Positions 8,436 to 18,490 of a DNA stretch of 64,000 bases are shown here, one piece after another. The notes beneath the pieces are model-generated. The model was not told the origin of the DNA. It did not search any database and was given only the letters and a program-made list of their open reading frames with translations. Source of the DNA: Cryobacterium shii (GTDB lineage Bacteria > Actinomycetota > Actinomycetes > Actinomycetales > Microbacteriaceae); assembly GCF_004402595.1 (NCBI RefSeq), contig NZ_SOFY01000014.1:62001-126000 (forward strand), read 5' to 3'. How positions within the stretch are numbered: the stretch's first letter is position 1; every line of letters starts with the position of its first letter. The position numbers and the translations under genes were made by a program.

Positions 8436-10647
8436 TCTTCTGCTGAACGGGAGCCCGGCGCGGCCCGGCCGTGGCCAGACGCCGCTGCTGGAGGTCACCG
8501 ACCTCTCGGTCACGTTCCCCCAGCGGGGAGGCCCCGCGGTGCAGGCCGTGCGCGGGATCAGCTACCAGGTGCACAAGGGCGAGTTCCTCGGCATCGTGGG
8601 CGAGTCCGGCTCCGGCAAATCGGTGTCCTCGCTCGCGTTGATGGGTCTGCTGCCCAGTTCGGCGGTTGTCACCGGCAGCATCATGTTCGGCGGCCGGTCG
8701 CTGCTGGACCTGAACGACCAGCAGCTCTCCCGCATCCGTGGCCGCGAAATCTCGATGATCTTCCAGGACCCGCTGTCGGCGCTGACCCCGGTGTACACCG
8801 TGGGCGACCAGATCGCGGAGGCCCTGCTGCTGCACGACCCCGCGTTGACCAAGCGTGCGGCGCAGGTTCGGGCGGTCGAGCTGCTCACGGTGGTCGGGAT
8901 CCCGGCGCCCGAACGACGCGCGCGGGCCTTCCCGCACGAGTTCTCCGGCGGGATGCGCCAGCGCGCGATGATCGCCATGTCGATCGCCAACGACCCCCTG
9001 CTGATCATCGCCGATGAGCCCACCACGGCCCTGGACGTCACGATCCAGGCCCAGATCCTGGAGGTACTGGAGACGGCGAAGAACCTGACCGGCGCCGCCG
9101 TCGTGCTGATCACCCACGACCTGGGCGTGGTGGCCGGCCACGCCGACCGGATCGCCGTGATGTACGCCGGGAAGCTCGTCGAGAACGGCACCACCCAGGA
9201 GGTCTTCGCGGCCCCGCACATGCCCTACACGATCGGCCTGCTGCGCTCGGTGCCCAATATGCAGACCGCCGGAACGGAACGACTGGTGCCGCTCGAGGGA
9301 CGCCCGCCGTCGCTGACGGCCCTGCCGCGCGGCTGCCCGTTCGCGGCCCGCTGTCCGATCTCCCTCGACGCCTGCCACGAGACCGAACCGGTGCTTCTCG
9401 TGCACGGGAACGCCGGCCCGGCCGGCATGACCGCGCCCGGCACGGCCGCTCCCGGCGCGCCCGTGGCCGGTCTGGCGGAGGCCGCGCACGTGGCAGCCTG
9501 CCACCGCTCGGACGAGATCGCCGACGGTGTTTTGACCCGCCCCGACGTTTTCCCCCGCCCGGCACCGCTGGCCGTGGCGCACCGGGAGAAGGACCAGGAT
9601 GCCCAGCCGGTCCTGACGGTGACCGGGCTGGTGCGGCATTTCCCGCTCACCAAGGGCGGGGTGTTCTCCCGCCAGATCGGCACCGTACGCGCGGTCGACG
9701 GGGTGTCCTTCTCGATCCTGCCCGGCCAGACCCTGGGCCTGGTCGGCGAGTCCGGCTGTGGCAAGTCCACGACGATCCTCGAGATCCTGGAGATGACGAA
9801 GCCGCAGGCCGGCCAGATCCTGATCGACGGCCGGGATGTCACCGGGCTCGGCCGGGCCGAGCTGCTCCGGTTGCGGAAGGACGTGCAGATCGTCTTCCAG
9901 GACCCGATGGCCGCCCTGGACCCGAGGCTGCCGATCGGCGACATCATCGGCGAACCCCTCACCGTGCACGGGGTGAAGCCCGCGGCCCGGCGCGCCCGGG
10001 TGGCTGAACTGCTCGACCTCGTGGGACTCGACCCGCAGATGGCGGACCGTTACCCGCACGAGTTCTCCGGCGGACAGCGGCAGCGCGTGGGCATTGCCCG
10101 GGCTCTGGCGACCAACCCCCGGCTCGTCGTCCTCGACGAACCCGTGTCCGCCCTGGACGTCTCGATCCAGGCCGGGGTGATCAACCTGCTCGAGGACCTC
10201 AAGGAGCAGCTGAACCTCTCCTACCTGTTCGTCGCGCACGACCTGGCGATCGTGCGCCAGATCGCGGACACGGTCGCCGTGATGTACCTGGGACGAATCG
10301 TCGAGTACGGGCCGGTCGCCGAGGTGTTCGCCCGCCCGCGGCATCCGTATACCCAGGCCCTGATCTCGGCGGCGCCGATCCCGGACCCGGTGATCGAGCG
10401 CAGGCGCAAGCGGGTGCTGCTCCAGGGCGACCTGCCCAGCCCGACCGAGCAGATCGACGGCTGCAACTTCCGCAGCCGCTGCCCCCTGTACGCGCTGCTC
10501 GCGCCGCAGGACCGCTCGCTCTGCGAGAGCGTCGACCCGGTTCTGGAACTGCACGCCACCGTGCAGACTGCCTGCCACCACGTCGAGCAGAACGAGCTGG
10601 CCATCTCGGCGTCGCTGGCCGGCCGCGAGGAAGACCTCGTGCTCTAA
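8428..10647 (+). CDS. Fused double ATP-binding protein with two cysteine-rich tails, second operon
   Basis: 739 aa double ABC ATPase. Domain 1: GESGSGKS near residue 60, FSGGMRQR near 172. Domain 2: GESGCGKST near residue 440, FSGGQRQR near 548. Each domain is followed by the oligopeptide-transport C-terminal extension with clustered cysteines (GCPFAARCP plus a later Cys after domain 1; GCNFRSRCP plus a later Cys after domain 2). In OppD/DppD relatives such cysteines are known to bind an iron-sulfur cluster; here that is inferred. About 160 residues longer than the other ATPase in the window. ATG lies within the end of the preceding permease gene. Confidence 0.94.
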   Translation: MTNLLLNGSPARPGRGQTPLLEVTDLSVTFPQRGGPAVQAVRGISYQVHKGEFLGIVGESGSGKSVSSLALMGLLPSSAVVTGSIMFGGRSLLDLNDQQLSRIRGREISMIFQDPLSALTPVYTVGDQIAEALLLHDPALTKRAAQVRAVELLTVVGIPAPERRARAFPHEFSGGMRQRAMIAMSIANDPLLIIADEPTTALDVTIQAQILEVLETAKNLTGAAVVLITHDLGVVAGHADRIAVMYAGKLVENGTTQEVFAAPHMPYTIGLLRSVPNMQTAGTERLVPLEGRPPSLTALPRGCPFAARCPISLDACHETEPVLLVHGNAGPAGMTAPGTAAPGAPVAGLAEAAHVAACHRSDEIADGVLTRPDVFPRPAPLAVAHREKDQDAQPVLTVTGLVRHFPLTKGGVFSRQIGTVRAVDGVSFSILPGQTLGLVGESGCGKSTTILEILEMTKPQAGQILIDGRDVTGLGRAELLRLRKDVQIVFQDPMAALDPRLPIGDIIGEPLTVHGVKPAARRARVAELLDLVGLDPQMADRYPHEFSGGQRQRVGIARALATNPRLVVLDEPVSALDVSIQAGVINLLEDLKEQLNLSYLFVAHDLAIVRQIADTVAVMYLGRIVEYGPVAEVFARPRHPYTQALISAAPIPDPVIERRRKRVLLQGDLPSPTEQIDGCNFRSRCPLYALLAPQDRSLCESVDPVLELHATVQTACHHVEQNELAISASLAGREEDLVL

Positions 10648-10713
10648 ATTCTCAGTACTTCCATCCTTACGTCCCTCACCAGGAAAAGTCCCCACCAAGA
10701 AATGGAGAATCAC

Positions 10714-12399
10714 ATGAAACGGAAAACTACTGTTTTTGCAGCAGTGGCCGTTCTGAGTGCGTCCGCCTTGTTGCTCACGGCGTGCGCCCCCGGAAACACC
10801 GCAGGCAGCACCTCCCCGAAGGCGAGCAGCAAGGCGCTGCCCACCACCGCGTGGGAGGCTGCCGCCGCCGCCGACGTGCAGGTCGGCGGAACCCTGAACC
10901 TCGCCATCAACGCGATGCCCTCGAACTGGAACATCTACGAGGTCGACGGCAACGAGTCCGACACGGTCAACACCGTGGCGCCGACGTCCGGCGGCCCGAT
11001 CCGGGTCGCGGGCGACGGGACCACCCTGGTCGACCCCAACTACGCGACCAGCGTCGAGGTCGTCAGCGACGACCCGCAGGTCATCGAGATCAAGTTGAAC
11101 CCGAAGGCGGTCTGGGAAGACGGCACCCCGATCACCTACAAGGACTACGCGGCCACCTGGGCGGCCATGAACGGCAGTAACGAGGCCTATTCCCCGGCGT
11201 CCACGGCCATCTTCGAGCAGATCAGCGCGATCGAGTCGAAGGGCAGCGATTTCGACTTCACGGTGACCTTCGACTCGATCAACGCCGACTGGGCGTCGAT
11301 CTTCACGGGTGTTCTGCCCGCGGCGGTCGCATCCGATCCTGAGGCGTTCAACGCGGGGTACGTCACCACCCCGGTGCCGTCCTCCGGCCCGTTCGTGATC
11401 TCCTCGATCGACACGGTCGGCCAGGTCGTCACCCTGACCCGCAACCCGAAGTGGTGGGGCGAGGCGGCCAAGCTGGACACCATCGTCGTCAAGGTCGTCA
11501 GCGGCGCGTCGCAGGCCACCTCGTTCGGCAACTCCGAAACGGACGTGCTCTACATCTCGTCCAACGCTGACGCCTACCAGACGGCCGAGAAGCGAAAGGA
11601 TGCCGAGATCCAGGCATCCGGCGGCCTCACCTGGACGCACGTCACCATGAACGGCTCCAAGGGTCCGCTCAAGGACGTGTTGGTGCGCCAGGCCATCGGC
11701 CACGCGGTCAACCGCGAGCTCATCTCCGAGTCGGCCAACACCCCCGTCGGCGTGGACGCCACCACCCAGGGCAGCTACATCTTCATGCCGGGACAGAAGG
11801 GCTACGAAGACAACGTGGGCGACGCGATCGGCTATGACGTCGACGCGGCCAAGAAGCTCCTCGACGAGGCCGGTTACAAGGCCGGAAGCGACGGCACCCG
11901 CGAGAAGGACGGCAAGGCACTCAAGCTGTCCATCACCGTGCCCGCCGACACCCCGACGAACAAGCAGCGCGCCGTGCAGGTGCAGGCCGACCTCAAGGAG
12001 GTCGGCGTCACCGTCGAGCTCAACGAGGTCCCCGCCGCGAAGTACTTCTCGGATTACATCATCCCGGGCGACTTCGAGATGACGAGCTTCTCCTGGGTCG
12101 GCACCCCGTGGCCGATCTCCTCGAGCGAGGCGCTGTTCTCCCCGGTCGATTCCGAGTCGAACTTCACCGGCATCACCGACAAGAAGCTGTCCGCACTCTT
12201 CGACGAGGCCAACACCGAGCTCGACGGCGACAAGCGGATCGTCATCGCCAACAAGATCGACAAGGTGCTCGCCGCCTACGTGCCGATCATCCCGATCGCC
12301 CCGCTGCCGAACGTGTACGCGGTGAAGACCGGCCTGGTCAACTACGGCGCCACCCAGTTCGAAACGGTCGACTGGAGCATCGTCGGCTGGAAGAAGTAA
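10714..12399 (+). CDS. ABC transporter substrate-binding lipoprotein (SBP_bac_5), second operon
   Basis: 561 aa extracellular binding protein ending the second importer operon. The start chosen (MKRKTT...) has GGAGA at 10704-10708 as ribosome site; an in-frame ATG at 10702 overlaps that site and is less likely. Lipobox LLLTACAP gives a predicted lipid-anchored Cys near residue 23. The protein opens with NLAINAMPSNWNIYEVDGN, an atypical beginning that resembles LpqW/MonA-type proteins, and it sits directly before typA as lpqW does in mycobacteria (recalled synteny). It could be a true peptide receptor or a repurposed LpqW-like factor; the linked permease genes favour transport. Confidence 0.88.
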   Translation: MKRKTTVFAAVAVLSASALLLTACAPGNTAGSTSPKASSKALPTTAWEAAAAADVQVGGTLNLAINAMPSNWNIYEVDGNESDTVNTVAPTSGGPIRVAGDGTTLVDPNYATSVEVVSDDPQVIEIKLNPKAVWEDGTPITYKDYAATWAAMNGSNEAYSPASTAIFEQISAIESKGSDFDFTVTFDSINADWASIFTGVLPAAVASDPEAFNAGYVTTPVPSSGPFVISSIDTVGQVVTLTRNPKWWGEAAKLDTIVVKVVSGASQATSFGNSETDVLYISSNADAYQTAEKRKDAEIQASGGLTWTHVTMNGSKGPLKDVLVRQAIGHAVNRELISESANTPVGVDATTQGSYIFMPGQKGYEDNVGDAIGYDVDAAKKLLDEAGYKAGSDGTREKDGKALKLSITVPADTPTNKQRAVQVQADLKEVGVTVELNEVPAAKYFSDYIIPGDFEMTSFSWVGTPWPISSSEALFSPVDSESNFTGITDKKLSALFDEANTELDGDKRIVIANKIDKVLAAYVPIIPIAPLPNVYAVKTGLVNYGATQFETVDWSIVGWKK

Positions 12400-12432
12400 G
12401 CAGCAGAACCAGCGATACACCCGAACAGTGAC

Positions 12433-12474
12433 ACGCGGGGCGGGAACTTCGGTTCCCGCCCCGCGTTTCTTTTT
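12433..12474 (+). terminator. Strong intrinsic terminator of the second ABC operon
   Basis: Perfect 15-bp GC-rich stem (12433-12447 with 12452-12466), TTCG tetraloop, followed by TTCTTTTT. It begins about 30 nt after the binding-protein stop and separates this operon from typA. Confidence 0.92.
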
Positions 12475-12520
12475 GCCCGGTTGCCGGGCCGATTTTCCTG
12501 TCACGATGTCGAAGCTGAAT

Positions 12521-12558
12521 CCGCACTCAGCCTCCCGGCAGGGAGAGTGCGGTAGGAT
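12521..12558 (+). promoter_or_regulatory. Inverted repeat abutting a candidate typA -10
   Basis: CCGCACTC (12521-12528) and GAGTGCGG (12545-12552) are complementary, with an inner CTCCC/GGGAG pair. TAGGAT (12553-12558) follows immediately and fits a TANNNT -10. This would put the palindrome over the spacer/-35 area and give a typA leader of about 80 nt. It could be an operator or only a stem; the promoter call is inferred. Confidence 0.4.
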
Positions 12559-12646
12559 TATCCGTTGGGTCGGACCCTGACCACATACATCCACTCTTAG
12601 TCGCACGCGGTACTCTGCGGCATCATTCTTCGTAAGGATCTACTTC

Positions 12647-14557
<1,911 letters not shown>

Positions 14558-14684
14558 CACCCCAACGTAAACCGCAGCGGGTCTGGGGATGGATTCTCAT
14601 CGCCCGGCCCCTGCGGTTTCGTGGTTTAACGACAACGCGTGGTTTCACGACCACGCACAAACGACACCAGAAACGAGCCTGACG

Positions 14685-15119
14685 ATGGAAATGAAATGTG
14701 CACGAGTGGCGGCCGTTGCCGTGGCAGCGATGCTCCTGCTCTCCGGCTGTTCCGGCGCAACGGTCGGCGGTGCGGTCAACGGAGCCGTGAAAGAGGCCAC
14801 CGGCGGCGACGTGAGCCTCGCCGGGGAGCTGCCGGCGGGCTGGCCCAAGGAGATCCCGGTCATCGACGGGAACCTCGGCTTCGGCGCCGCAAACACGACG
14901 AACGGCGACACGGGCTGGGTGGTCACGGTCGCCACTTCGGCCGCCGACCCCCTCGCCGATGCCAAGAAGAAGCTCGAGGACGCCGGCTTCAGCTCCGACA
15001 CGAGTGCCACCGCGAACGTCGGCGAGGCCGGCGTGGCCGCTCTGACGAACGGCACCTGGTCCGTCGTGCTCGCCGGCACCCCCGAGGGCGTGCTCTACAC
15101 GGTCAACCCGGCCGCCTAA
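14685..15119 (+). CDS. Small hypothetical lipoprotein
   Basis: 144 aa. The N-terminus MEMKCARVAAVAVAAMLLLSG leads into a clear lipobox (LLLSGCSG), so it is probably an anchored extracytoplasmic protein. The mature part is Ala/Gly/Thr-rich with one compact domain (GELPAGWPKEIPVIDGNLGF ... TGWVVTVATSA ... LEDAGFSSD). It looks like a beta-alpha domain but I cannot name it. ATGs at 14685 and 14691 are both possible; an upstream in-frame extension would place residues ahead of the signal peptide and is rejected. No partner gene is evident. Confidence 0.75.
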   Translation: MEMKCARVAAVAVAAMLLLSGCSGATVGGAVNGAVKEATGGDVSLAGELPAGWPKEIPVIDGNLGFGAANTTNGDTGWVVTVATSAADPLADAKKKLEDAGFSSDTSATANVGEAGVAALTNGTWSVVLAGTPEGVLYTVNPAA

Positions 15120-15146
15120 TACCCGGCCCCTCCCCGCCCTCCCTTT

Positions 15147-15206
15147 AGTGCCCGTTCCGGTCGAGAGTGACCGCTTCGCCGGTCACTCTCGACCGGAACG
15201 GGCACT
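15147..15206. repeat. Perfect 26-bp inverted repeat, copy 1 of a dispersed palindrome
   Basis: Arms 15147-15172 and 15181-15206 are perfectly complementary over 26 bp with an 8-nt spacer. The element lies between the ends of two convergent units (the lipoprotein gene and the efeU remnant), where it could act as a bidirectional terminator. A diverged second copy occurs at 36549-36608, so it is a dispersed element rather than a local hairpin. Confidence 0.9.
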
Positions 15207-15229
15207 GTCGGCGGCAAGCTCGGGAACGG

Positions 15230-15628
15230 TCAGTGCGTGACCGAGGCGGGCCCCCGGTCGGACGCCGCCTGTTCCGGAGCGGCGAGGCGCGGCCGGCTGC
15301 CCTGGCGGCCCTGCCGGATGAAGAGCGTCATCACCGGGATCGTGTACCCGAGCCAGTCGACCAGCTGCAGCCAGGTGGTGGCGGGGGAGAAGTTGATGGT
15401 GCCCGGTCCAGGTGAAGAACCTCGCGAGGTTGATCTTCACCATGCCCGCGTAGATCAGCCAGCCGAGGACGACTGCGGTGAGGATGCCCAACGCGGCTCC
15501 GGCCAGCGGCAACGTGGACTCGCCGGTGGCCTGAACGGCGGCCGATCGTCAACGTCGGCCACGAGGATGGTCACGATCAGAGCGGCTTCGAGACCTTCGC
15601 GGAGGCCGATCAGGTAGTTGGCGAGCAC
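15230..15628 (-). pseudogene. efeU: Decayed EfeU/FTR1 iron permease
   Basis: Three blocks of an EfeU-like iron permease survive on the minus strand, in different frames. The N-terminus from a GTG at 15628 reads LANYLIGLREGLEAALIVTI and includes the diagnostic REGLE iron-binding motif. A middle block around 15540-15405 reads STLPLAGAALGILTAVVLGW and continues to INLARFFTWTG. The C-terminal block reads TINFSPATTWLQLVDWLGYT through to the stop at 15230-15232. Only about 130 of roughly 280 expected residues remain, with at least two internal deletions and frameshifts. No efeO or efeB gene follows. An iron-box-like palindrome is intact just upstream. Confidence 0.88.
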
Positions 15629-15672
15629 GGTACGTCCTGGTTCACATTGCTGGTGGCCTGGCGGGTAAGTGT

Positions 15673-15690
15673 GGTTAGGTTAACCTAACC
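15673..15690. promoter_or_regulatory. DtxR/IdeR-type iron-box-like palindrome
   Basis: GGTTAGGTTAACCTAACC is a perfect 18-bp palindrome 45 nt upstream of the efeU remnant. Its half-site TTAGGTTA matches the halves of the established DtxR/IdeR consensus (TTAGGTTAG-CTAACCTAA), with the central base pairs contracted. The most likely original role is iron repression of efeU. The site might now affect only the divergent gene at 15780, about 90 nt away. Confidence 0.8.
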
Positions 15691-15779
15691 CAGCACACTC
15701 TAGCTTCGATTCCGCGCCTGTGTCCAGCTATTATGCATCGGTGGGTGTCCGCCCGTCACAACCGCAGTGGAGCTCATCG

Positions 15780-16811
15780 ATGGTCATGTCCGGCAGCGCA
15801 GAGCGAGTCGTGTTCCTGCACGACCGTCCCGGTCAGGAGGCCCTGCTCACCGGAGGCACTATCTCCCGGCTGCGCTCCGACGGAGCCGAGGTCGTCGTGC
15901 TGTTCGGGGCGTCCGGCGCCGCCGCCGGGGGCGACGACGCCGCCGTGGGCTCGGCGATGGCGGAGTTGGACGTGAGCGACTGGCGGATGCTGCCCGCGGC
16001 ATCCGTCGCCTCGCCGGAAGCCGGGCCGGACCGGCAGGCCCTGGCCGCGGCCGTGGCCGACGTGCTCGACGAGATTCAGGCCACCGCCCTCGTGATCGGC
16101 ACCGAGGACGAGCGCCTCCGCGACGCGGCCGTCGGGGCCGCCGACACCCTGCACGTGCCCGTCTTCGCCAGCCGCAGCGTGTCGGGGGCCATCGGCCAGC
16201 GCATCGTCGCGATCGACGTCAGCGACCACGTCGAGCAGAAGCTGCGAGCCGTCTGGGCCTACCCCGGGCGCTGGAGCGTCACGGGTCACACCGTGCTCCC
16301 GGTCGGCGCCGGCACGGGCCCAAACACCGGCACGGGCTCAGGCACGGGCGCCGTGCCGGTCGTGATCGGCGGCACCGAGACCTATCTGCGCCTGGAATCC
16401 CCGCACCGGGCCGCCGCCGAGGTCGCCGCGGAGCCGGGACTGGTCAGCCGCGCCCTGGCCGGCGTCTTCGCCCTGCTGATCGGTGCGGCCTTCGGCGTGG
16501 TCGGCACCATCGCGCACCAGGCCACCGTGCCGATCGGACCGGTCACGATCCCGGTGGGACTGATCCTGGCCCTGACCGGAGTGACCGCGCTGCTGGTCGG
16601 CCTCCGTCTGGTGCTCGGCGACCGCATGATCGTCCTGTTCTGCGCGCTGGGGCTGCTCGGCAGCATCTTCCTGCTGTCGCTGCGCAGCACGGGGGGCTCC
16701 GTGCTCGTTCCCCAGGGCCTTCCCGGCATGCTGTGGACCGTCGTGCCGGCGCTGGTGGCCACCCTCGTGCTCGCCTGGCCTCGAATTCCGGCCCGGCCGG
16801 GTTCGCAATAG
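15780..16811 (+). CDS. Degenerate PIG-L deacetylase domain fused to a four-helix membrane domain (DUF6113-like)
   Basis: 343 aa. Residues about 8-180 resemble LmbE/PIG-L deacetylases such as MshB (RVVFLHDRPGQEALLTGGTI, aligning with the HPDDE zinc loop). The zinc ligands are replaced: the loop reads H14-D-R16-P-G18-Q19-E20. After a Gly/Thr-rich linker (near 185-200), residues about 225-335 form four membrane helices resembling the small membrane protein encoded next to mshB in mycobacteria. GGAG at 15769-15772 supports the ATG; an in-frame GTG at 15720 is less likely. It lies just before fdxA and dapC. Catalysis is unlikely; role unknown. Confidence 0.75.
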   Translation: MVMSGSAERVVFLHDRPGQEALLTGGTISRLRSDGAEVVVLFGASGAAAGGDDAAVGSAMAELDVSDWRMLPAASVASPEAGPDRQALAAAVADVLDEIQATALVIGTEDERLRDAAVGAADTLHVPVFASRSVSGAIGQRIVAIDVSDHVEQKLRAVWAYPGRWSVTGHTVLPVGAGTGPNTGTGSGTGAVPVVIGGTETYLRLESPHRAAAEVAAEPGLVSRALAGVFALLIGAAFGVVGTIAHQATVPIGPVTIPVGLILALTGVTALLVGLRLVLGDRMIVLFCALGLLGSIFLLSLRSTGGSVLVPQGLPGMLWTVVPALVATLVLAWPRIPARPGSQ

Positions 16812-16846
16812 ACTGATATTCCGCTCGTGAAGGGAGCTCCCCACCC

Positions 16847-17170
16847 GTGACATACGTCATTGCACTGCCGTGCGTCGATGTGAAAGACCGCGCCTGCGTC
16901 GACGAATGCCCGGTCGACTGCATCTACGAGGGTGACCGCTCGCTCTACATCCACCCCGACGAATGCGTCGACTGCGGTGCCTGCGAGCCCGTCTGCCCGG
17001 TCGAGGCCATCTACTACGAAGACGACACCCCCGAGCAGTGGGCCGAGTACTACAAGGCCAACGTCGAGTTCTTCGACGACCTCGGCTCTCCCGGCGGCGC
17101 GGCCAAAATCGGCGTGATCCACAAGGACCACCCCATCATTGCCGCCCTGCCCCCGCAGGTCCAGGCGTGA
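16847..17170 (+). CDS. fdxA: 7Fe-type ferredoxin
   Basis: 107 aa small electron carrier of the actinobacterial FdxA/FdxC type. The N-terminus TYVIALPCVDVKDRACVDECPVDC gives the degenerate 3Fe-4S-type cysteine set. CVDCGACEPVCPVEAI (near 43-58) is the 4Fe-4S set. GTG start with GGGAG about 10 nt upstream. It is followed directly by dapC, an arrangement common in actinobacteria. The partner reductase or enzyme is unknown. Confidence 0.95.
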   Translation: MTYVIALPCVDVKDRACVDECPVDCIYEGDRSLYIHPDECVDCGACEPVCPVEAIYYEDDTPEQWAEYYKANVEFFDDLGSPGGAAKIGVIHKDHPIIAALPPQVQA

Positions 17171-17177
17171 CCTGCGC

Positions 17178-18281
17178 GTGCTGAAGCCGCTCCCCGACTA
17201 CCCGTGGGACCAGATGGTTCCGTTCGCGGCCCGGGCCCGCGCCCACGCCGACGGCATCGTCGACCTGTCGATCGGCTCCCCGGTCGACCAGACGCCCGAG
17301 GTCATTCGCACGGCGCTGGCGGCCGCCACCGACGCCCACGCCTACCCGCAGACCGCCGGGACCCCGGAGCTGCTGCAGGCGATCATCGCCTGGTACGGGC
17401 GCCGGCGCGGCGTCATCGGCCTCACCGAGAAGAATGTGCTGCCGACCATCGGGTCCAAGGAGATGGTGGCGCTGCTGCCGTTCATGCTCGGCGTCGGTGA
17501 GGGCGACACGGTGGTGCACCCTTTGGCCGCCTACCCGACCTACAGCATCGGCGCGGCCATCGCCGGGGCCGAGGCGCTCGCCTCCGACGACCCGGCCGAG
17601 TGGCCGGCCACGACCAGGCTGATCTGGCTGAACAGCCCGGGCAACCCGGACGGCCGGGTGCTCCCGGTCGCGCACCTCCGTGCCGCGGTCGATCGGGCCC
17701 GGGAGCTCGGCGCGGTGATCGTCTCGGACGAGTGCTACGCCGAACTGGGCTGGACCGACGGCTGGGACACCGAGCCGATCCCCAGCATCCTCGACCCTCG
17801 GGTCGCCGGCACCGACCGAAGCAACGTGCTGGCGATCTACTCCCTGAGCAAGCAGTCGAACATGGCCGGCTACCGCGGGGCGTTCGCCGCCGGCTGCGCC
17901 GACCTGCTCGCGCGGGTGCTGACCGTGCGCAAGCATGCCGGCCTGATGCTTCCCGCACCCCTGCAGGCCGCCATGGTGGCCGCGCTGGGCGACGACGAGC
18001 ACGTGGCCGTGCAGCGTGAACGGTACCGGTCACGCCGTGCCGTGCTGCTGCCCGCCGTGGTCGCGGCCGGCTTCCGCGTCGAGCACAGCGAGGCGGGGCT
18101 GTACCTGTGGGCCACCGAGGGTGTCGACGCGTGGGAATCGATCGCCCGTCTGGCGGATCTGGGCATCCTCGCCGGCCCCGGCCATTTCTATGGCGACGGA
18201 TATCCCCAGCACGTGCGCTTCTCGCTCACGGCCACCGATGAGCGAATCGGGGCCGCCGCAGCGAGGCTCCGGGCCGGGTGA
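17178..18281 (+). CDS. dapC: Succinyldiaminopimelate transaminase DapC
   Basis: 367 aa PLP-dependent class I/II aminotransferase, predicted to form N-succinyl-L,L-2,6-diaminopimelate in the succinylase branch of lysine/DAP synthesis. It opens with KPLPDYPWDQ, typical of actinobacterial DapC. The PLP lysine lies in SLSKQSNMAGYRGAF (near residue 219), with NSPGNPDG near 150 and DECYAEL near 180. GTG at 17178 is chosen because earlier frames run into fdxA; it starts 7 nt after that stop. dapD and dapE lie 4-5 kb downstream, supporting the assignment. Confidence 0.9.
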   Translation: MLKPLPDYPWDQMVPFAARARAHADGIVDLSIGSPVDQTPEVIRTALAAATDAHAYPQTAGTPELLQAIIAWYGRRRGVIGLTEKNVLPTIGSKEMVALLPFMLGVGEGDTVVHPLAAYPTYSIGAAIAGAEALASDDPAEWPATTRLIWLNSPGNPDGRVLPVAHLRAAVDRARELGAVIVSDECYAELGWTDGWDTEPIPSILDPRVAGTDRSNVLAIYSLSKQSNMAGYRGAFAAGCADLLARVLTVRKHAGLMLPAPLQAAMVAALGDDEHVAVQRERYRSRRAVLLPAVVAAGFRVEHSEAGLYLWATEGVDAWESIARLADLGILAGPGHFYGDGYPQHVRFSLTATDERIGAAAARLRAG

Positions 18282-18490
18282 ATCAGGCATCCGCGGCCTT
18301 GTCAACTACCTCTAACCGAGAGGGGGCATTCTTGGCGAATGCAACAGTAGGCGGCTGAGCCTATTAGGCTGTATCCGCGTTGACGTCTACAGACACATCG
18401 GTGTGCTGTGGCCAATCGCCACAGACGGTCAGTCACCAGACGGTTAGGTAGTGATATTCAGTGACACTCAGTCAGACCCAGGGAGCCGCC

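Noticed and set aside
8422-12606. A 1,394-codon open frame on the minus strand across the second ABC operon
   Set aside because: It mirrors well-supported plus-strand genes, has Asp/Val/Arg/Gly-biased composition without domains, and is expected from high third-position GC. The same holds for the long antisense frames at 3777-5927, 45840-48830 and 59160-61142.
14569-14619. AAACCGCAG...CTGCGGTTT hairpin after typA
   Set aside because: The 33-nt loop and 9-bp stem are too weak to call a terminator, though it may contribute to the transcript end.
18406-18424. CTGTGGC-CAATC-GCCACAG palindrome upstream of gltA
   Set aside because: Seven-bp arms are within chance expectation for this GC content and the promoter is not certain, so I did not list it as an operator.
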